Shown piece after piece: positions 34,058 to 44,471 of a stretch of DNA of 64,000 bases; position 1 is the first letter of the stretch; every line of letters begins with the position of its first letter. Origin of the DNA: Serratia nematodiphila DZ0503SBS1. Its GTDB lineage: Bacteria > Pseudomonadota > Gammaproteobacteria > Enterobacterales > Enterobacteriaceae. Under the pieces are notes generated by a model, which was not told where the DNA came from, ran no database searches, and saw nothing but the letters and a program-made list of their open reading frames with translations. Where the stretch lies: the NCBI RefSeq assembly GCF_000738675.1, contig NZ_JPUX01000001.1, forward strand, positions 248,001 to 312,000. Direction: 5' to 3'. Made by a program: the position numbers and the translations under genes.

Positions 34058-34633
34058 ATGAAAAGGAAATCGGACTGGTGGCAGCACACTGGGGAGGTGC
34101 ATTCTCGGGTGGCCGCTCTGTTGTTGGTACCGATGTTGATGGCCGCGCCGCTATCGGCCCTAGCCGCTGGTGACAATAACCTGTACCTGCATGGCGCTCT
34201 GGTCGCGGAGCCCTGCGTAATACCGCCGGGTGATGAAGAAATCACGCTGGATTTTGGCACCATCATCGACAAGTACCTGTACCTGAACACGCGCACTTTG
34301 GGGCAAGCATTCGAGATACACTTGGAGGAATGCGACCTGACGCTGGGCAAGACGGTGAGCGTAACCTTTACCGGTACGGAAAACCGCTCCTTGCCGGGCC
34401 TGCTGGCCATTGGTGGCGGCAGTGAGGCCACGGGGATTGCAATCGGGTTTGAGACGCCGTCGGCTAAACCCCTTCCGCTCAATACCCAGAGTGACAAGTC
34501 CCTGTTGCAAGACGGGGGTAACATCATTGCGCTGAGAGCTTATGTCCAAGGCGAGCCCTTAGCGATAGCCGACAAGACGATTGGTCGGGGTGCGTTCAGT
34601 GCAGTTGCCACCTTTAACCTGGAATATGAGTAA
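34058..34633 (+). CDS. Minor fimbrial subunit
   Basis: 191 residues from ATG 34058 with AAGGAGCGTGAC upstream; an in-frame ATG at 34040 overlaps the previous gene. Signal peptide core LLLVPMLMAAPLSALA. LYLHGALVAEPCVIPPGDEE and LEECDLTLGK give the Cys pair; ends TFNLEYE. Likely tip-proximal adaptor before the adhesin. Its TAA overlaps an ATGAGTAAG that begins the remnant described next. Confidence 0.82.
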   Translation: MKRKSDWWQHTGEVHSRVAALLLVPMLMAAPLSALAAGDNNLYLHGALVAEPCVIPPGDEEITLDFGTIIDKYLYLNTRTLGQAFEIHLEECDLTLGKTVSVTFTGTENRSLPGLLAIGGGSEATGIAIGFETPSAKPLPLNTQSDKSLLQDGGNIIALRAYVQGEPLAIADKTIGRGAFSAVATFNLEYE

Positions 34634-35292
34634 GGACATCAAACCGGCAGTGATAAACACCCAGACTGAAAATAGTGCCGCGCAGGACTGGGATAGGGCG
34701 TATCCGGGGTTATTCCCGGCATATCTTAAAGCATCAGGTAGTAGGGCAATTACATTGGCATATCGAGGATGCGGTTTGCCGGAGCTTATACCTGCAATGG
34801 CTTTATTACAGCATTGAAGACGGCGGTGAAATACATACCCCTGAAAAAGGTATTTGTCGCGGCAGCGCACTGAGTCCGCTGGTTGGCGGCAGTATATTGC
34901 GGCATGTTGACCATTATTTTTCGACGCGCGAGGAACTGTTGTACGCCCGGTATATGGATGACTTTGTTTTCTTCACCAAAACGCGTTGGCATTTACGTAA
35001 AACGATCAAATCGTTGTATGAGTTTTTCGATTTGGGTGGTTTTGATATTCACCTGGATAAAACACAACTGGGGAAAATTGAAAATGGCTTTGACTGGCTG
35101 GGGAAATGGTATGCCCCCGAAGGGCCCCGGATAGCCCCGAGAGCAATAGAGAACCATCGGGCACATATTGCACGGCTTTATGAGCAGGCACGTTTGAGGA
35201 AGCTGTCGAAGGCAGAGACCGATAACCGTGTGCGGAAATATGAAATCCGGTGGATGACATGGGCAAAGCACCACCTGATGAAAGCAGGGTGA
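34629..35292 (+). pseudogene. Reverse-transcriptase remnant
   Basis: From about 34705 one frame reads HWHIEDAVCRSLYLQWLYYS, then EKGICRGSALSPLVGGSILR, LLYARYMDDFVFFTK (catalytic YMDD box) and GFDIHLDKTQLGKIENGFDWLGKW: motifs 4-7 of a retron/group-II-like reverse transcriptase. The fingers region and start are missing. A 62-codon frame from ATG 34629 occupies the 5' part in another phase. A domain beyond the palm is short (ends HHLMKAG). Hence an N-terminally truncated, probably inactive gene. It sits inside the fimbrial operon between the last subunit and the adhesin. Confidence 0.75.
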
Positions 35293-35327
35293 TTGCCTGT
35301 ATTATCAAAAAATGTATAGGAAATACC

Positions 35328-36146
35328 ATGCGATTACTTCGTCCCGCCACTCTTACGCTCCTCCTCGGTACTACATCATCCGTGTGTTCAGCGCCCTACC
35401 CAGTGGTCACGTCCATGCAGACTACCATTACAAGTCCTACCTCCGCAAACTACTATGTTGTGTATGAAGTCCGCGATGTTCCTAGCGCTGAACAAATGGT
35501 ACCGCCCGGGTGGCTGGTTGGGTCGGCCCACCGTCACGACGCGTTCCCCGGTGGAAGTGACATTGCAGCCATGCCGACTTGGTCCGAGATGTGCCGCGAC
35601 GTTGCAATTTGTACTACGATCGCCGTACCGGGGGACACTATGTCTTCCGCCGCCATGCGCGCATTCTCGTCGATTGGGCCCTCGGCGTCGGGGATAGTGG
35701 GACATGGTGGGAAGGGGAACGGGGGGGAGTGTGTTGGGTTCATCGCAATTCCGCGCGGAAACGCCCCATGGTCCCAAGCGATCTATCCGCCCGGGTCCTG
35801 TGTGTACGCGCCACCCGGCCGTGAGTGGTGCGAATTCGTGACTCCGGGAGTCGTACTCGACCACGGGACCATATCAGTTGGGGACACAGCACCATCCCAA
35901 GTGACGGCATCCGTTCCTGTCAACTGTACGGCGCCCATGACCATACGCCTCTCGCTGGGCTCGGATGTACTCGCCCTCGGTAAAGGGGTCGAGAGTCGTG
36001 TCTCAGTACCGGAGGCGGGGGGCGGGGGTAAAGTGGTGCTCCATGCTGGCGACAATCCAATAACACTGCAAAGTGACCTGTCCCTCACGGGGGCGGATGC
36101 CGGGACGTACAGCGCCGCGACTGTCCTGTATATCCAATACCTATAG
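35328..36146 (+). CDS. MrpH-like zinc-dependent fimbrial tip adhesin
   Basis: 272 residues from ATG 35328, near the 275 of Proteus MrpH. Signal peptide ends VCSA. The N-terminal receptor-binding part has GSAHRHDAF (His68, His70) and GIVGHGGKGNGGECVG (His126). These align with the MrpH zinc ligands His72, His74 and His117 as I recall them. Then PPGSCVYAPPGREWCEF and LDHGTISVGD lead into a pilin domain ending TVLYIQYL. Codon use differs sharply from the rest of the operon: many GGG, CTC, TCC, GTA and CGT codons instead of GGC, CTG and AGC. Last gene of the operon. Confidence 0.8.
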   Translation: MRLLRPATLTLLLGTTSSVCSAPYPVVTSMQTTITSPTSANYYVVYEVRDVPSAEQMVPPGWLVGSAHRHDAFPGGSDIAAMPTWSEMCRDVAICTTIAVPGDTMSSAAMRAFSSIGPSASGIVGHGGKGNGGECVGFIAIPRGNAPWSQAIYPPGSCVYAPPGREWCEFVTPGVVLDHGTISVGDTAPSQVTASVPVNCTAPMTIRLSLGSDVLALGKGVESRVSVPEAGGGGKVVLHAGDNPITLQSDLSLTGADAGTYSAATVLYIQYL

Positions 36147-36469
36147 TGGATGATCGAGGCCCTGTGCCGTAGTGCGACAGGGACTCTCATGGTTGTACAG
36201 TCCGCCGACCAATCGATGCGCAGGTGCGAACGGATTGCTGGCCGATGTCCTGACCAGGGCGCTCCGCGCGCGTATGACCCTGATCCCGCCGCATTCTCGG
36301 TGTCGCACATGCATGCGTCGTTCTACACATGCGTAAAAACTGGTCGAGATACCGTCTTCTGAACTAGAGTGGCGGCATACGGATGACGAAAACCTACCGG
36401 TGAGAGGGGCTGGGTTGCTGACCTCAGCATTAGTGGATCAAATCTCGGGTCATTGCTGGCACCATAAGA
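36147..36469. other. Intergenic stretch after the adhesin gene
   Basis: No supported gene; a 70-codon frame at 36150-36362 has no recognisable motif. A CCCTGT ... ACAGGG hairpin at about 36161-36182 may end the fimbrial transcript. Ends at the IS target duplication. Confidence 0.5.
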
Positions 36470-36516
36470 GCTTCGTGTCACTAACGGTGCGAAAGTGATC
36501 CATATCCGACGCCTGA

Positions 36517-38413
<1,897 letters not shown>

Positions 38414-38430
38414 TTACCCGTTGTTGACAG

Positions 38431-38494
38431 CTTCGCTGGCACGCTTGCGCGAAAGGATCGGGGATTTAAAAGGTCCGACATGGTGCCAGCGAAG
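38431..38494. repeat. 12-bp inverted repeat at the IS100-like target site
   Basis: CTTCGCTGGCAC (38431-38442) and GTGCCAGCGAAG (38483-38494) are perfect inverted copies, 40 bp apart. The first overlaps the target duplication of the IS100-like element. It could be a former hairpin or the end of an older element. Confidence 0.8.
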
Positions 38495-38540
38495 GACAAA
38501 TCTATTTTGGGCTACGGTTCAGCCGCAGTTCGTTCATAAT

Positions 38541-39015
38541 GCTCAGGGATGAGGGCTGGCGCGACGAGCGCCAACGTATTTACCGTCATTACTGTGGGAT
38601 ACATCTGTAGTTGCGTCTCAAAAGGCCGCGCCGCAGTAAAGTCTGCGGCGACGACGACAGCCACAGGGCTTATATCTGAACCTCCGCCTTGGGCATAGTT
38701 TTGCTGGTGCGTTGTTTTTCGGGCGCAGACTGCGGCACTGGATTTGGGGAAAAATGCTGGACGGTGGGTGATGAAAGAGGCATCAAGTCGACTTTTCACG
38801 TCCATGAACACCGAGGAACAACTCTATGATGGAGTCCTTCAACGGCTGGCTGAGGCCCACAACGTCTTAACGGGAAGTGGTTCGTGCTCTGGTTCTTCCA
38901 ACGGTGCAAATTGAGGCTAGGCGCATAACACTATAATCAGAGTCGTCCCCATTCTGCACTGGACTGTATACCACCCTCCGAATTTGCCGGTTGCCATTAT
39001 ATGCAGCCAGACTGA
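38541..39015 (+). pseudogene. IS3-family transposase orfB remnant
   Basis: Decayed coding DNA in shifting frames. LRDEGWRDERQRIYRHYCG (38545 on) matches the orfB HTH-2 block; a stop follows, then RLKRPRRSK. MMESFNGWLR near 38827 matches the conserved ESFNGRLRDE of the catalytic end, then YNQSRPHSALDCIPPSEFAG, ending QPD-stop at 39015. At least one nonsense change and two frameshifts. No terminal repeats assigned. Confidence 0.65.
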
Positions 39016-39367
39016 AGCCGGTTATTCCTGATTATGAATGGATCACATACATGGAGCGGGTCAGGGCACATGCATTCTATTTTGTTAATTCGTCGCCATT
39101 TTTCTTTTGACTATGTTTGTGCGTGAGTCCGGCGTCGGGACGGTTTGTCATGCTAAGCGCCCGTTCGACAGATTCAGAAGGGTGATGTTTTGGTGCTCAG
39201 TGACGCATAGCGATCTCCTCGTAATCATATCCCGAAGCTCCCTAAAAGTGAACGGTAATGCATAGTTTGAACTAACTCTTAACTGTGTAATTGCATGATT
39301 TATTGAGAGAAAGATTAATGATGACTACTGTGACGTGTTTTTCGATAAATCTTTTTTATGTCCGTAC
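39016..39367. other. Intergenic stretch between IS remnants
   Basis: About 350 bp; no gene, RNA or repeat recognised on either strand. The last 9 bp are the target duplication of the IS903-like element. Confidence 0.5.
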
Positions 39368-39974
39368 GGCTTTGTTGAATAAATCGAACTTTTAGATGAT
39401 TGACGGATCTGAACGCTACAGTTGTTTTAGCCTCAGGTCCCTATGGCAAAGCAAAAGTTTAAAATCACCAACTGGCCAGATTACAACAACGCACTCAGGC
39501 AGCGCGGTTCTCTAACAGTCTGCCATTGCCGCATGGGTTGACAGTGCACAGCGTGAAGGTCGTGGCCGACCGCTTCACTACACTGATATGGCTATTACCA
39601 CGGCCCTGATGATGAAGCGCGTATTCAACTTGTCGCTTCGGGCTTTACAGGGCTTTGTTGACTCGATTTTTAAACTGATGGTTTTGCCGTTACGCTGCCC
39701 GGATTATTCTCTGGTCAGCAAACGGGCAAAGAGCATCGGCATAAAAACACCAACCCGTGGTGAAATCTCGCATTTGGTCATTGATACTACCGGTCTGAAG
39801 GTCTATGGCGAAGGCGAATGGAAAGCCAGGCAGCATGAGTCTGACAGACGAAGGGTGTGGCGCAAGCTTCATCTGGCCGCAGACAGTGCAACGCACGAGA
39901 TTACCTGTGCCGATTTATCGCTCATCCCGGAGGGAACCATCCTGTCGCCTCACTTTGATTTATTCAACAAAGCC
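39368..39974 (+). mobile_element. Internally deleted IS903-like element (IS5 family)
   Basis: Perfect 18-bp terminal inverted repeats: GGCTTTGTTGAATAAATC at the left and GATTTATTCAACAAAGCC at the right. Flanked by a perfect 9-bp target duplication TGTCCGTAC (39359-39367 and 39975-39983), the size made by IS903. The element is 607 bp instead of about 1057, so roughly 450 bp of the transposase 3' half is missing. It could move only with a transposase supplied in trans. Confidence 0.92.
39443..39956 (+). pseudogene. IS903-like transposase, truncated and frameshifted
   Basis: ATG 39443 starts AKQKFKITNWPDYNNALRQR, the IS903 transposase N-terminus. The frame breaks at GSLTV, where a short deletion between repeated GTCTG words removed the following dozen bases. 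The correct frame resumes at about 39588 (AITTALMMKRVFNLSLRALQ ... YSLVSKRAKSIGIK ... GEISHLVIDTTGLKVYGEGE) and runs to ADLSL, where the large deletion joins it to the right end. First catalytic Asp present, rest lost. Confidence 0.88.
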
Positions 39975-40102
39975 TGTCCGTACCGATTTGTAGAAGTTGA
40001 GTATAAATTGTTCATGGTGGTGTTTGCGTATAGCATGGTGTATAAAATTAAATTCCTTAATAAAAAATATATTATATATGAACGATATAGGTGTTGTTTT
40101 TT

Positions 40103-40123
40103 ACTCCTGTGATCTTCCGCCAA
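40103..40123 (+). repeat. Right attachment site (att) of the selC island
   Basis: ACTCCTGTGATCTTCCGCCA plus A, identical to the selC 3' end at 12543-12563 and in the same orientation. No tRNA precedes it, only AT-rich DNA, so it is the displaced copy produced by integration. Confidence 0.9.
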
Positions 40124-40269
40124 TCAATATCTCCCAACCTCCTCTGTGATTGTCGGCTCCGGTAGAGTGAGTTTGCTTCTTTCGCTTTGTGTTAGTGCAG
40201 CTTGCGTGGGTAGAAGAAACGTTCATGAAGAAGGACTATGAGGCAGTAAGCCGTTGACGTAAAAACCGC

Positions 40270-40608
40270 TTACGCGGCCTTTTTATTTCTGAGAAACAGG
40301 GCAAGCAGATACAGGGCGCCCAGCGGCAGGGCCATGACATAACAGAATGCATAATACAGGATCAGCACGCCATTTTTGCCTATGGTATCGGCGAACAGTC
40401 CGCGGTGCCAAAATTCTTCACTCGTGAACTGCAGGGCGGCCGTTTCAGTGCCTTTTTTAGCACAGGGATACAGTAAAAAGCTCAGGATGGAGAGGATCAA
40501 CGAAAGTGCGATATTCACCATGTCCTGGAAAGAATAGATGTAATAAAGCGCGATAAAAAAGTAAGTCACGCCCCACGCCTGACTTTTCCAATAATACACT
40601 TTGGTCAT
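40270..40608 (-). CDS. Colicin E1-type immunity protein (orphan)
   Basis: 112 residues from ATG 40608 with GGGAGGCG upstream. Three membrane segments (AWGVTYFFIALYYIYSF, IALSLILSILSFLLYPCA, ILYYAFCYVMALPLGALYLL). The end FWHRGLF ... LYYAFCYVMALPLGALYLLA resembles the colicin E1 immunity family (113 residues), which blocks pore-forming bacteriocins in the inner membrane. No bacteriocin or lysis gene is adjacent. It lies 146 bp beyond the island boundary, so it may belong to the chromosome or to an older insertion at the same site. Confidence 0.75.
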   Translation of the reverse strand: MTKVYYWKSQAWGVTYFFIALYYIYSFQDMVNIALSLILSILSFLLYPCAKKGTETAALQFTSEEFWHRGLFADTIGKNGVLILYYAFCYVMALPLGALYLLALFLRNKKAA

Positions 40609-40807
40609 TTTCGCCTCCCTGCGCATGAGTTCCTTTCTGTTTCGTGCTTGGCGAAATGGAACATCGATGCCATTGCCCGCGCCGCTCGGTTTACCCAAGA
40701 CGTCTGAGTATGCGCAGGGCTTCGGCAAAATGCCATATTACCGGCTTATCTGGCAGGCGCATTTGGGTTCTGCCGCGAGCGTCTCTTCTCCCCAACCCCT
40801 AACCCCC

Positions 40808-41710
40808 TCACTCCCTCTGCAAAAAGAACTGCTTGATGGTCTGCCGCAGCCAGCGGTGCGCCGGATCGCGATCCAGGCGCGGGTGCCAGGCCTGCACGAT
40901 AAACACCGACTCCAGCTCGAGCGGCAGCTCGATCTCCGCCAACGGCAGGTGGATGTTGCTCACCCCTTGCAGCACATGGCGCGGCAGCGGCAGGATAAAG
41001 TCCGATTTCATGGTCAGCATCATCGCCGAATGGAAGCCCGGCAGGGTCAGAGCGACGTTGCGCTGCAGGCCGAGATCGCGCAGCGCGTCGTCGATCGGCC
41101 CCTGCGTGCGCCCACGGCGGGAGACGCTGATATGCGGGTAATGAGTCAGGGTTTCGGGCGTTACCCGGCCGATAATTGGGTGCCCAGGGCGCACCAGCGC
41201 CTGAAAGGTGCTGGTGAACAGGCTCTGCGTCTTGATTTCCGGGTGCCAGTCGCGCGAGGAACCGATCACCAGATCCACCTTGCCGCTGCGCAGCGCGTCA
41301 TCTTCGCCGTCGCTTTCAGCGATAAACTTCAGGCCGCTTAACGGCGCCATGTCCCGCAGCGTCTCCAGCAAGCCGCCCGCCAGCGCGCCGATAAAAATGT
41401 CGTTGGCGCGAATGGTGAAGGTTCTGGTCAGCTTGCCGGGTTCGAACGCATCATTCGGCGCGATCAGCGCGGCGGCCTGCTCGATGATCTCGCCGAGCTG
41501 GCGTTTCAACTCTAGCGCGCGCGGCGTCGGCACCAGATGCTTGCCGGCTCTGACCATGATCGGGTCGTCGAACTGCCGGCGGATGCGCCCCAGAATGCGG
41601 CTCATCGCCGGCGCGCTCAGATTCATCTTCTCGGCGGCGCCGCTCACGCTCCCTTCTTCCAGCAGCAGATTCAGCGCATAGATCAGGTTGAAATCAATTT
41701 TTTGCGGCAT
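40808..41710 (-). CDS. LysR-family regulator of the adjacent efflux operon
   Basis: 300 residues from ATG 41710 with GAGAGG upstream. N-terminal HTH: FNLIYALNLLLEEGSVSGAA, then KMNLSAPAMSRILGRIRRQF; NodD/LeuO-like branch. Divergent from the MFS-HlyD-OMF operon with 140 bp between. That gap is AT-rich and contains LysR-type half-site words (TTAATTACATCA). Probably activates the exporter in response to its substrate. Confidence 0.86.
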   Translation of the reverse strand: MPQKIDFNLIYALNLLLEEGSVSGAAEKMNLSAPAMSRILGRIRRQFDDPIMVRAGKHLVPTPRALELKRQLGEIIEQAAALIAPNDAFEPGKLTRTFTIRANDIFIGALAGGLLETLRDMAPLSGLKFIAESDGEDDALRSGKVDLVIGSSRDWHPEIKTQSLFTSTFQALVRPGHPIIGRVTPETLTHYPHISVSRRGRTQGPIDDALRDLGLQRNVALTLPGFHSAMMLTMKSDFILPLPRHVLQGVSNIHLPLAEIELPLELESVFIVQAWHPRLDRDPAHRWLRQTIKQFFLQRE

Positions 41711-41850
41711 GGCCTCTCCGGTGGTGGTGCGCTCAATGGATTGCGTTTTGTGCAACTAGTTAATTACATCATTTCATTTTAAACAATCGAAATAAGTCCG
41801 GATACTGCCCACGACAACAAAGATTGAGGCTGAAACAGCAGGAGTGGGGA

Positions 41851-43386
41851 ATGGTTGAGGTGTCTGTTACGCCGCACCACAAAAATCGGTGGCTCGCCAG
41901 CGCCGGCGAAATCAACGGCCGCACCTGGCTGGGGTTGTTCGGCGTGTTTTTGGCGGTGATGGCCAGCGGCGTGGGGGAAAACGCCAGCAAGTTCGCGCTG
42001 GCGGATATACAGGGCGGCATGCTGCTGAGTTTCGATGCCGGCAGTTGGCTGACCACCTGTTACGTTACCGGCTTTGTGATCGGTTCCGGGTTCACACCCT
42101 GTTTTTGGCCGACCTTTTCGCTGCGCCGGGTGGCGTTGACGATGTGCGGCATTTACCTGGCCGGCGGGCTGCTGACGCCCTGGTTGGGAGAACCGTATGG
42201 CGTGCTGCTGGCGGTGCGCAGCCTGCAGGGCTTCGCCGGCGGCGCGTTGCCGCCGATGCTGATGACGGTGGTGCTGCGTTTTATGCCGCCGCTGATCAAG
42301 GTGTTGGGGCTGGGCGCCTACGGCTGGGTCTCGGCCTGGAGCGCTACGCTGGGCGCCACCGCCGCCGCTTTCGCCTTTCACTGGGGTTGGAGCGGGTACT
42401 TCTACTGGAACCTGCCGCTGATGGCGATTGCCGCTGTATGTATCGGCTACGGTCTGCCGCAGGATCCGCTGCGGCTGGAGCGCCTGCGGCAGTTCAACTG
42501 GCGCGGCCTGCTGCTCGGCGGCATGGCGCTCGGCATGCTGACGGTGGGCATCTCACAGGGGGAGCGGCTCGACTGGCTGAACTCGCCACTGATCTACGTT
42601 TTATTGTTGGGCGGCGGCGGATTATTGGCGTTATTTCTGATTAACGAATGGTATCACCCGCTGCCTTTTTTCAATTTGCAGCTATTAAGCAAAAGGAATT
42701 TGTCCTTCTCCTTAATTACGCTGGGTGGCGTGCTGTTAATTATGGTGTCGCTGGTCAATATTACGTCGGGATATTTATCCGCGATTCAGGGCTACCGTCA
42801 GGAACAAACTTCCGACTTAATGCTGTGGGTGGCGTTGCCGCAATTAATTACGCTGCCGATTGTCGCCATTATTTGCAATACGCCGCGGGTGGATTGCCGC
42901 TGGGTGCTGGCGATCAGCCTGCTGTTGATGGCCACCGCTTGCGTGCTGGCCGCCCAGCTGACGCCAGAATGGAACGGCGACACGTTTCGCGTTATCGCGC
43001 TGTTGCAGGCGGTCGCGCAACCGATGGCGATCATCCCTCTGCTGATGCAGGCGACCGGTGGGCTGTTGCCGACCGACGGGCCGTTTGCGGCGGCCTGGTT
43101 TAACGCGGTGAAGGGCTTCGCCGCCACCGCGGCCGGCGGCGCCATCGCGCTGCTCAGCCGACAGCGCGGAGACTATCACGCCGGCACGATCGCCGACGGT
43201 TTTGGCTCGGCCTACAGCAGCGCATCGGGGTCGGCGGAGCAGCTGGCGCAGCTTGCCGCCCGGCAGGGCCACGTGCTGGCCAGCGCCGATCTTTATCTGT
43301 TGGTTGCCGGCCTGGCGTTATTACTGACCGCGCTGATTTTAGTTATGCCGACCCGTATTTATCCGCCGCGTTCGGTCGCCGCCTGA
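41851..43386 (+). CDS. DHA2-family MFS exporter (EmrB-like)
   Basis: 511 residues from ATG 41851 with AGGAG upstream. Fourteen hydrophobic segments, as in the DHA2 class. Blocks FDAGSWLTTCYVTGFVIGSG and LAVRSLQGFAGGALPPMLM are typical. With the following adaptor and outer-membrane factor it forms a tripartite pump spanning both membranes. Substrate unknown. Confidence 0.88.
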   Translation: MVEVSVTPHHKNRWLASAGEINGRTWLGLFGVFLAVMASGVGENASKFALADIQGGMLLSFDAGSWLTTCYVTGFVIGSGFTPCFWPTFSLRRVALTMCGIYLAGGLLTPWLGEPYGVLLAVRSLQGFAGGALPPMLMTVVLRFMPPLIKVLGLGAYGWVSAWSATLGATAAAFAFHWGWSGYFYWNLPLMAIAAVCIGYGLPQDPLRLERLRQFNWRGLLLGGMALGMLTVGISQGERLDWLNSPLIYVLLLGGGGLLALFLINEWYHPLPFFNLQLLSKRNLSFSLITLGGVLLIMVSLVNITSGYLSAIQGYRQEQTSDLMLWVALPQLITLPIVAIICNTPRVDCRWVLAISLLLMATACVLAAQLTPEWNGDTFRVIALLQAVAQPMAIIPLLMQATGGLLPTDGPFAAAWFNAVKGFAATAAGGAIALLSRQRGDYHAGTIADGFGSAYSSASGSAEQLAQLAARQGHVLASADLYLLVAGLALLLTALILVMPTRIYPPRSVAA

Positions 43387-43427
43387 CATTTTATCATCAG
43401 AAATAAATATTAAGTGGAGTCACTTTT

Positions 43428-44471
43428 ATGGCTAACAAAAAAGTCGCCGTCGCCGTATTGGCGGTTACCGTCATTACGCTGGGGTTATTAATGAATAAGT
43501 TTTTTATTAAAGAGACACAGCAGAATACCAACGACGCCTATATTCGCGCCGATATCTCGCGTATTTCTCCGCAGATTGCCGGTGAAATTGCGCAGGTGTT
43601 GGTCAGGGACAACCAGTGGGTTAAACAGGGGGAGTTGCTGGCGGTGATCGACCCGCGTGAATTCAACGTTGCCCTTGCGCAGGCGACGGCGCAGGAACAA
43701 TCCGCCCGCGCCCGGCAGGACGACGCCAGGGCCAACCTCACCCGGCAGAGCGCGCTGATCGCCGCCGCGCTGGCGGAGCGGCAGGCGGCGCAGGCGGAGC
43801 TGGCGTTTGCGCGCCAGGAGCAGAACCGCTACCAGAGAATGGCCAGCAGCGGCGCGGGGTCGCAGCAGGCGGCGCAGCAGGCGACAACGCGCGTGCACAC
43901 GCTTTCCGCCAACGTGGCGCAGGCGGAGGCGACGCTCAAAGCGGCGCGAAACATGGAGCAGGTGCTGCAGGCCAAGCTGGCGGACAGCGATGCCGAGCTG
44001 ATGCTGGCGCAGGCCAAGAAAGCGATGGCCGAACTGAACCTGTCTTACACCCGCATCACCGCACCGATCGGCGGCGTGATTGGCAAGAAAAGCCTGCGGG
44101 TCGGGGAGTTCGTCAAACCGGGCGATGCGCTGCTGGCCATCGTGCCGCAGGACAAGCTGTACATCATCGCCAACTACCAGGAAACCCAGCTGGAAAACAT
44201 TGCGCACGGGCAGTCGGTAGACATCCATATCGATACCTTTCCCGGCCAAACGCTGAAAGGGCAGGTGGACAGCATCGCGCCGGCTTCCGGCGTCAGCTTC
44301 GCGGCCGTGGCGCCGGAGAACGCCACCGGCAACTTCACCAAGATCGTGCAGCGCATCCCGGTGAAAATTGTATTTGATATCAACAAAGAGCATGCCGCCT
44401 TGTTGAGCGCCCTGCGCGTTGGCATGTCTGCGGACGTCAGCATCAATACGCTTGACGGAGGCCTGCAATGA
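43428..44471 (+). CDS. HlyD/EmrA-type periplasmic adaptor
   Basis: 347 residues. N-terminal TM anchor (VAVAVLAVTVITLGLLM), lipoyl half-motifs (ISPQIAGEIAQVLVRDNQWV and ITAPIGGVIGKKSLRVGEFV) flanking a long alpha-helical hairpin rich in Ala and Gln, then the beta-barrel. Bridges the MFS pump and the outer-membrane channel. Overlaps the next gene by 4 bp. Confidence 0.9.
   Translation: MANKKVAVAVLAVTVITLGLLMNKFFIKETQQNTNDAYIRADISRISPQIAGEIAQVLVRDNQWVKQGELLAVIDPREFNVALAQATAQEQSARARQDDARANLTRQSALIAAALAERQAAQAELAFARQEQNRYQRMASSGAGSQQAAQQATTRVHTLSANVAQAEATLKAARNMEQVLQAKLADSDAELMLAQAKKAMAELNLSYTRITAPIGGVIGKKSLRVGEFVKPGDALLAIVPQDKLYIIANYQETQLENIAHGQSVDIHIDTFPGQTLKGQVDSIAPASGVSFAAVAPENATGNFTKIVQRIPVKIVFDINKEHAALLSALRVGMSADVSINTLDGGLQ

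Noticed and set aside
34629..36146. Diversity-generating retroelement (RT plus adhesin)
   Set aside because: RT lacks its N-terminal half and has the RGSALSP motif rather than the DGR form; no template/variable repeat pair noticed.
36150..36362. 70-codon frame after the adhesin
   Set aside because: No homology, no ribosome site, unusual composition; treated as non-coding.
38431..38494. Integron attC site
   Set aside because: The inverted repeat lacks the attC R' and R'' core sites and no integron integrase or cassette is present.
38512..38811. 99-codon minus-strand frame in the IS graveyard
   Set aside because: It is the reverse of the decayed IS3-family orfB, whose conserved blocks are recognisable on the plus strand.
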